Shown here: positions 58,271 to 64,000 of the stretch, piece by piece
Numbering within the stretch: the stretch's first letter is position 1
How the letters are laid out: every line of letters begins with the position of its first letter
From: Budorcas taxicolor
Lineage: Eukaryota; Chordata; Mammalia; Artiodactyla; Bovidae
Direction of reading: 5' to 3'
Assembly: GCF_023091745.1 (NCBI RefSeq)
Contig: NC_068925.1
Span: forward strand, 2,418,001-2,482,000
Length of the DNA stretch: 64,000 nt
Program-made: the position numbers and the translations under genes
The notes under the pieces: generated by a model
Databases searched by the model: none
Told to the model about the DNA's origin: nothing
What the model saw: only the letters and a program-made list of their open reading frames with translations

Positions 58271-61200
58271 ATGTGTGAAGTGATGCCCACAATCAACGAG
58301 GGAGACCCCCTGGGGCCTCCCCATGGAGCCGATGCTGACGCCAACTTTGAGCAGCTGATGGTGAACATGCTGGATGAGCGGGAGAAGTTGCTAGAGTCCC
58401 TTCGGGAGAGTCAGGAGACTTTGCTGGCGACACAGAGCCGGCTCCAGGATGCCCTGCATGAGCGAGACCAGCTTCAGCGCCACCTTAACTCTGCCCTCCC
58501 CCAGGTAAGGCCTGCCGGTCAGCATCTCGCTCCTCCCCTTCCCTTCAACCAGCCCAGCAGAGCCACACCTTCTGAGCCCTCAGCTCTCTGCATCTGTGAG
58601 CATCTCGACAGATGGAACTCACAGAGCATTTCCTCTCCTTCGCCTTGTTTCATAAAATCTTTCCCTGTTTCTCCCAAGCGCCTCAGGCTGAAACTGGCTT
58701 CACAGGAAAGCCCCGCCTTAGTGGCCAGCTGCAGTGAGCCGAGGCAGCCAGCAGGTGGCAGCCGGTACTGGGCAGGACACTTCCCCTTGGCTGCTCTTCA
58801 CCAGGGTCTGTTCTTGGAAGTGGTGGGTGGGAATCACAGAGAGCGAAGATGGCAGAAACTTTAGAGACAGTCTAGTTCACCTCTCATTGCATGGATGAGA
58901 GAAACAAGATGCATCCCGTGGACAATTATAGACAGGATTGTGACACCTCTCTTGCTGTCCTCCGTCAACAGAACTAGTAGCGATTATAGTCACCCTTTAT
59001 GGCTTCTTCTGTATGCTGAGCACTTTGCCTGGGGTTTCCCTCACAGAATTCTAACAACTGTGAAGTTGGTGCTATTATCACCATCACTTCTATTATACAA
59101 ATGATGAAACTCAACCTTGAGGAGACTGGTGAATTACTTCTGACCGCCCGACCAGTAGGGGAGCTGCCGGGGTGGAGGAGGCAGCCCTGAGGAGCTGGAG
59201 CGCTCCTCTGCCCCTCGCATGTGGGGAGAAGGGTCAGAGCAGGCGAGGTTCCTGCCCAGGCTTCCGAAGTGTCTCAAGGGCACTTTATGATGCTTTCTGC
59301 ATGGGAATATGGAGCCCTGGTGAGGAACTGGGCTGAGAGATGGGCCCATCCTACGCCCACTGTGTTTGGAGCCCTGAACAAGCCCTGGGATGAAGGAACC
59401 ACCTGCCTCTAGGGAGCTCATACACTAAAAAGGAAATAGACAAGAACCCAAACGACAGGAAGAGTGTGGAGGAACAGAAGAGGGGCTCCAGAGGACTGTT
59501 AAAATCATAGCAGTGGTTAAGATAGGGGCCAGATCATCGATCCTCACAGCAGCCCTTGAGGGACGACTGTATCTTTCAGATTAGACATTCAAAGAGGTTC
59601 GGCATTTTGCCCAAGATCACAAATGGGCAGAGCTGAGAATTGATCCTGGGAGCTTCACAAAGGCAGGGATTATGTCTTTCTTGTTACTGTGTCTCCAGTG
59701 ACCAACACAGGAGCTGGTACATGGTGGTCAGCACTCCCAGTAGTTTGTTCCAGTTTTCAGTGGAAGGAAAAAGCCTTCCGTTAGGAAGATCCCAAGGAAG
59801 TGTGTCCTTTGCAATGGACTTTGAAAAATCAGATGTTGACAAAGGGTTGGGAGGGAGCAAGAGGGAGCCCCCTGAGCGAAGGTATGGACTTTACTAGTGA
59901 TTGAAAACAGCAGGTTACTCAGGTTAACTAGTTCTTAGGGTGTTTGGAAAGGAACTGTGAGAGAGAAGCTGGAACCAGGATAAGAAGTTTGTATTTAATG
60001 GTGAAGACAACACTGCTTTGGGAGATTACCCTGGCATCAGTGTGTCAGATGGTACGAGCTGGGCAGGGAAGTAAGAGGCACACTGCAGTGGGAAGACTAG
60101 GCAGTGACGGAGCCTGGACAGGGTGGGAGAGCTGGTAGTGCCAAGTTAGGGGCTGGGGGCATGCCGTCAAGTGTTCAGGTGTGTGTGTGGGAGTATGTGT
60201 GCATGCACACGTGTGTGAGCTGGGTAGTGAAGCTACATGAGGCCAGGCCTGGCCTCCGGGATGGGAGCTATTTCCTGCTGTTGCCCGTGGCTTTGAGAGA
60301 AAGGCAGGAATCATGAGCACGATCCGCATCCGAGGCTTCTTAGGCTCTGGCATCTCTCTGTGTCCCTTGTCTCTTCCCTGTGTCTCTTGTCCCCTTGGCC
60401 TGATATGGAATGATAAGAGGTGATTACTTTGAAATTCTTCCTTCAGTAGTGATTCTGTGCTGTGTGAGAGAGACTGCAGGTTGGGATGGGACTGTAGCCG
60501 CTATTCAGTCACTCCCAGACCCTGAGCATCCACAGAGTTTGGACCCCTTAACTAAACACCTTTCTGGAATTAGTTGATGTCTAATTACTAGTTGATGTCT
60601 AATTATAAATAGATATGATAGGCCTGGGTCTGTGGGGCCAGCCTCTCACCCTCTGTGCTTGGCCTCATGGAGGAGAGTGGGCTGAAAATGTCTCTCAGAG
60701 TGTCTGGGCCTATCATTGTGGGAAAAGACCCCTCAAAGGGATGCTTTATACATGGGCATTCAGCAAAGCCAGGACAAATGCCCTGGCATCAGGCCCCAGG
60801 ATGGAGTGAGCTGGGATCCTGGAAGCCAAAGCTGAAGCCACATAGCTGATTCAGCAGATCTGTACACTCTTGTTTCTACATAGGGTGGGCCCTTCAGTCG
60901 TCTCATTTCTTACGCTACCTGTAACTTGCAGAACTCTGGGAAGGGAGTAGAAGAGAGCTCTCCAGAACACCACTTCAAAGCCCTCTTCTCTTCCTTCTTT
61001 AATATCCATCAATCTCTGTTTGGACCTTACTAACAGCAAACCAGAAGCGAAACCCCTCCACCCGCTTCTACAGGGAAATGTCACTGGATTGTTGGAGAAA
61101 CAGAAATTCAAAATGGGAGAGGGGGCATAATCAGGTAATATTGGTGGCTGGAGGAGGAAGGAATCACAGGGCACAGTTGGTGACTTTCTCACTGTCATAT

Positions 61201-63810
61201 CCAACTGTATTCCCTTGCGTGTACTTGGAATGCTTCTCCCCTCTGGAGAAACATATGCTAATAGTATGGATGGATAGGGCTTCCCTGTGGCTCAGCTGGT
61301 AAAGAATTCACCAGCAATGCAGGAGACCCCAGTTTGATTCCTGGATCAGGAAGATCCCCTGGAGAAGGGATAGGCTACCCACTCCAGTATTCTTGGGCTT
61401 CCCTGGTGGCTCAGGCAGGAAAGAATCCACCTGCAATGTGGGAGACCTGGTTTTGATCCCTGGGTTGGGAAGATCCCCTGGAGGAGGGCATGGCAATCCT
61501 CTCCAGTGTTCTTGCCTGGAGAATCCCTGTGGACAGAGGAGCCTGGCAGGCTACAGTCCATGGGATCGCAAAGAGTCAAACACGACTGAGCGACTAAGCA
61601 CATGTGGATGGGTAGGGATTTTTCTGGGGACAGTTGGTGGAAGTAAGGGCCAAGTGACAGGATCCCACCACTCACTGACTTGGGCGTGCAGGATACTGTG
61701 TAAGTGGTGGATCCTCAAGCACTGAGGGGCCTTGGGAATTTACAGGAATTTACCACCTTAACCCGGGAGCTGAGTATGTGTCGGGAGCAGCTTCTAGAGA
61801 GAGAGGAAGAGATATCAGAGCTGAAAGCAGAGCGGAATAACACGAGGGTGAGTGGGGTGACCCGGTGTGTGTTTGTGCTTTGGGGGGTGGGCCGTATGAC
61901 CAAGGGAGCATGGCCAGCACGCCCAGCCCCATCCTCACCTCCTCTTGCCTTGTCTTCTGGGCTGATAGTCAGTGTGTTCAGCCATGAGTCCTAGGCTCGT
62001 CACCTCTACTTAGGGGATCATGGGAAAGTCAGGGTCTTGAGAGAGAGGCTTGGGCAGCGCCCATTTACTCACATGGGAGTAATGCAGCATTCCAACAGTG
62101 GTACACACGGCAGGACTTGGGTTTGCTGGGTGTTTGTATGGACCATGCTTATAGCCTCTGGGGCGTAGGCTCACAGTCCTTCCTTGCACCCTTGCCTTCT
62201 CTCTGCCAGTTGCTCCTGGAACATCTGGAGTGCCTGGTGTCCCGCCATGAGCGGTCACTGAGGATGACTGTGGTGAAGCGTCAGGCTCAGTCACCATCAG
62301 GGGTTTCCAGTGAGGTGGAGGTGCTGAAGGCTCTCAAGTCACTGTTTGAGCACCACAAGGCCCTGGATGAGAAGGTACCTAGGCTAGCCAACAGCCTGTA
62401 TCCCTCCCCCCTCCAACCGTGGATACAATACAATACAGTCTGGTCCACCCCCAGTCTCTTCCCTGGAGCCTCCATGCATCCTTTCTCTGAGATTTCTGTA
62501 CCCTCTGTTTAGGGAAAACTGCCGTCTAGCTTCCTAACTGGCTTACTCCTACCGTTAGTCCAATTTCCAGGTCCTTCTATTAGGTGCCCTCTCCGAAATT
62601 TGCCTTTTGGTAGGTCTTTCTCTTTGCCTCATGCTCAGCGATGATAGACCAAGCCCAGGCTTCTCCAGCTCAAGTCCAGAGGGTCTCTGTTTCTTTCTCC
62701 ATCTCCCCTTACCTTGGGCAGGTGCGAGAGCGGCTCCGGGCGGCCCTCGAGAGAGTGACCACTTTGGAGGAACAGCTGGTGTGTGCCCACCAGCAGGTAA
62801 GCTATCTTCCCTCTTTCCATCTGGAAGCCATGGCTGGGTTACACCTGCTCCCGACCCCGGTCCTCATCAGACTTTTCGCTCCTGTCTTAGCTGGAGATTG
62901 TTAGCTAACAGGAGGCGTCTCTCTCTTGGAGGTGGGGGATTTGGAAGGTCTAGAAGGTTCTCTTCTCTTTGACTCCCTGCAGGTGTCTTCCCTACAGCAG
63001 GGGTCAGGGGTTCGGGATGGAGTGGCTGAAGATGAGGGGACTGTGGAGCTGGGACCAAAAGGCCTGTGGAAGGTGGGTCACGGGGAGCTGCACAGAGAGG
63101 GCACGTCTTACCCCAGACAGGGGGTGTGGGCCCTGCCCTGCCTTCATGCAGTAGAGCCACTGCTTGAATTAAATTTGGAGCTTTCTCCAAGATTATCATC
63201 TCTCTCTCCTTCTTCCCCTTACCCCATCTCCAAAGAAATCTGCAGGTTTTTCTTTTAGTGCCCAGTATGTACACTGATACGCATGTAACTGAATTGTTAG
63301 GAGCCATCTAAGAGATCACTTCTCTTTCTGAACCTCTATTCCCCTAGTCATGGCCCTCTCTAGGTTACAAGAGACTGAAACAGCAGGTAAAATTAGAAAT
63401 GATTGCTTTTCAAGAGAGACACAGGCGAGTGAGGGTGTTTGATTGTTGTTTGGCGTGAGGTCCTGGAGCTCAGAGGATGAAGGGTGTTCCCGGACATGTG
63501 CTTAGAGCTGGGGCAGAGCTGTGGCCTGCTCTGGATGTGCTGTCCCTCCGTCCCCCTCCCCGGGGCAGGGCAGGGAGGGGGTGCCTGACGGCTGACTGAG
63601 AGCTCCCTGTCTCTGGAGGAGGACTTGGGCCAGGTTGAGGAGCTGCAGGAGCTTCTGGAGAAGCAGAACTTTGAGTTGAGCCAAGCCCGGGACCGACTGG
63701 TCACCCTGACAGCAACTGTGGCTGAACTGGAGGAGGACCTGGGAACAGCCCGCCGGGACCTCATCAAGTCGGAGGAACTGAGCAGCAAACACCAGCGGGA
63801 CCTCCAGGAA
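58271..63810 (+). CDS. PPFIA4: PPFIA4, liprin-alpha-4, N-terminal part (first 6 coding exons, 286 aa)
   Basis: Exons 58271-58504, 61746-61847, 62210-62374, 62722-62796, 62983-63072 and 63619-63810. All junctions are GT..AG and phase 0, and the gene continues beyond the window. The start MCEVMPTINEGD is the conserved liprin-alpha N-terminus, with a good context (cccaccatg). Residues 1-25 are an acidic leader. From about residue 26 the chain is a long coiled coil: LDEREKLLESL, REQLLEREEEISELKAERNN (79-112), LLLEHLECLVSRHERSLRM (113-131), RERLRAALERVTTLEEQL (169-186), and VEELQELLEKQNFELSQA onward. Residues 193-222 form a less coiled, paralogue-specific linker. Liprin-alphas are scaffolds of presynaptic active zones and focal adhesions: the coiled coil mediates dimerisation and ELKS/RIM-type partner binding, and C-terminal SAM domains (outside the window) bind LAR-type phosphatases and CASK. 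Assignment to alpha-4 rather than alpha-1/2/3 rests on the linker and the TMEM183A neighbour. Confidence 0.94.
58505..61745 (+). other. PPFIA4: PPFIA4 intron after the first coding exon
   Basis: Donor gtaagg, acceptor tttacag. It holds MIR-like remnants at about 58,960-59,135 (ctattatacaaatgatgaaac) and 59,530-59,655 (cccaagatcacaaatgggcag), plus the SINE pair at 61,279-61,604. The rest is unique. Confidence 0.7.
61279..61604 (+). mobile_element. Tandem Bov-tA SINE (partial plus full unit)
   Basis: A first Bov-tA copy lacking its 3' half (gggcttccctgtggctcag to ccagtattctt) is followed directly at about 61,396 by a complete copy ending gagcgactaagca. One shared target duplication brackets both: tggatggatagg (61,267-61,278) and tggatgggtagg (61,605-61,616), one mismatch. 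So the pair was inserted as a unit, like Bov-tA dimer subfamilies. Confidence 0.88.
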
Positions 63811-64000
63811 GTGAGCAGGGGCCTGGGCCTGATGCTGTCTTTCTGGGTGTGGGCCTTTGGCACTTAGGAAGGCAGCTGTTGGATGTCCTGGATATTGAGG
63901 GAGGGCCAAGCGAGGGCTGAGGAGTGTGAGACTGATTGCTTGGGGGGAGGAGTGGTGGCAGGGATGGGTCAGGGTCAGAAACTGGTAGGGGAGTGTGGAG

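Overview
The window is a stretch of a ruminant (bovid, most probably cattle-like) chromosome. The evidence is the dense set of bovid-specific interspersed repeats: BovB (RTE) LINEs, Bov-tA/Bov-A SINEs with (AGC)n tails and CHR-type SINE pieces, together with an ancestral mammalian background of MIR and old L1 copies. Two protein-coding genes, both on the + strand, are recognisable by their exons: TMEM183A (complete, 8 coding exons, 376 codons) and the 5' part of PPFIA4 (liprin-alpha-4, first 6 coding exons, 286 codons; the gene continues past the window end). The order TMEM183A-PPFIA4 matches the mammalian order on human 1q32.1 (from memory).

Layout. 1-3,862: degenerate L1 with a nested BovB. 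3,863-14,914: an interstitial array of a degenerate 31-bp satellite organised in about 1.68-kb higher-order units. It is interrupted by a (TGC)20-tailed SINE, a 1,572-bp solo LTR with a 6-bp target duplication, a second SINE, and a reverse-oriented ERV1-like LTR that itself carries an L1 which in turn carries a BovB fragment. 14,915-18,404: a second, unrelated tandem array of about 330-bp monomers with a 2,470-bp higher-order period. 18,405-23,485: overlapping L1 and BovB insertions, including a head-to-head BovB. 23,486-24,840: mostly unique sequence.

24,840-40,410: TMEM183A from a CpG-rich promoter to a candidate poly(A) signal. Its introns hold a Bov-A2, a CHR SINE, a 1.38-kb BovB, old L1 and a broken mariner. 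About 42,950-43,330: a second CpG island with a splice donor, read here as the promoter and non-coding first exon of PPFIA4. 43,242-57,890: the presumed first PPFIA4 intron, with a near-full-length antisense BovB (about 46.9-50.3 kb). 57,891-63,810: PPFIA4 exons encoding the N-terminal coiled-coil region.

The two genes have no known joint pathway. TMEM183A is a widely expressed single-pass membrane protein with an F-box-like segment; liprin-alpha-4 is a synaptic/presynaptic scaffold. No bacterial-type operon, CRISPR array or functional RNA gene is seen. The most unusual part is the pair of adjacent satellite arrays 6.6-21 kb upstream of a housekeeping-type promoter, whose paralogous units preserve 'empty sites' that date the retroviral insertions.
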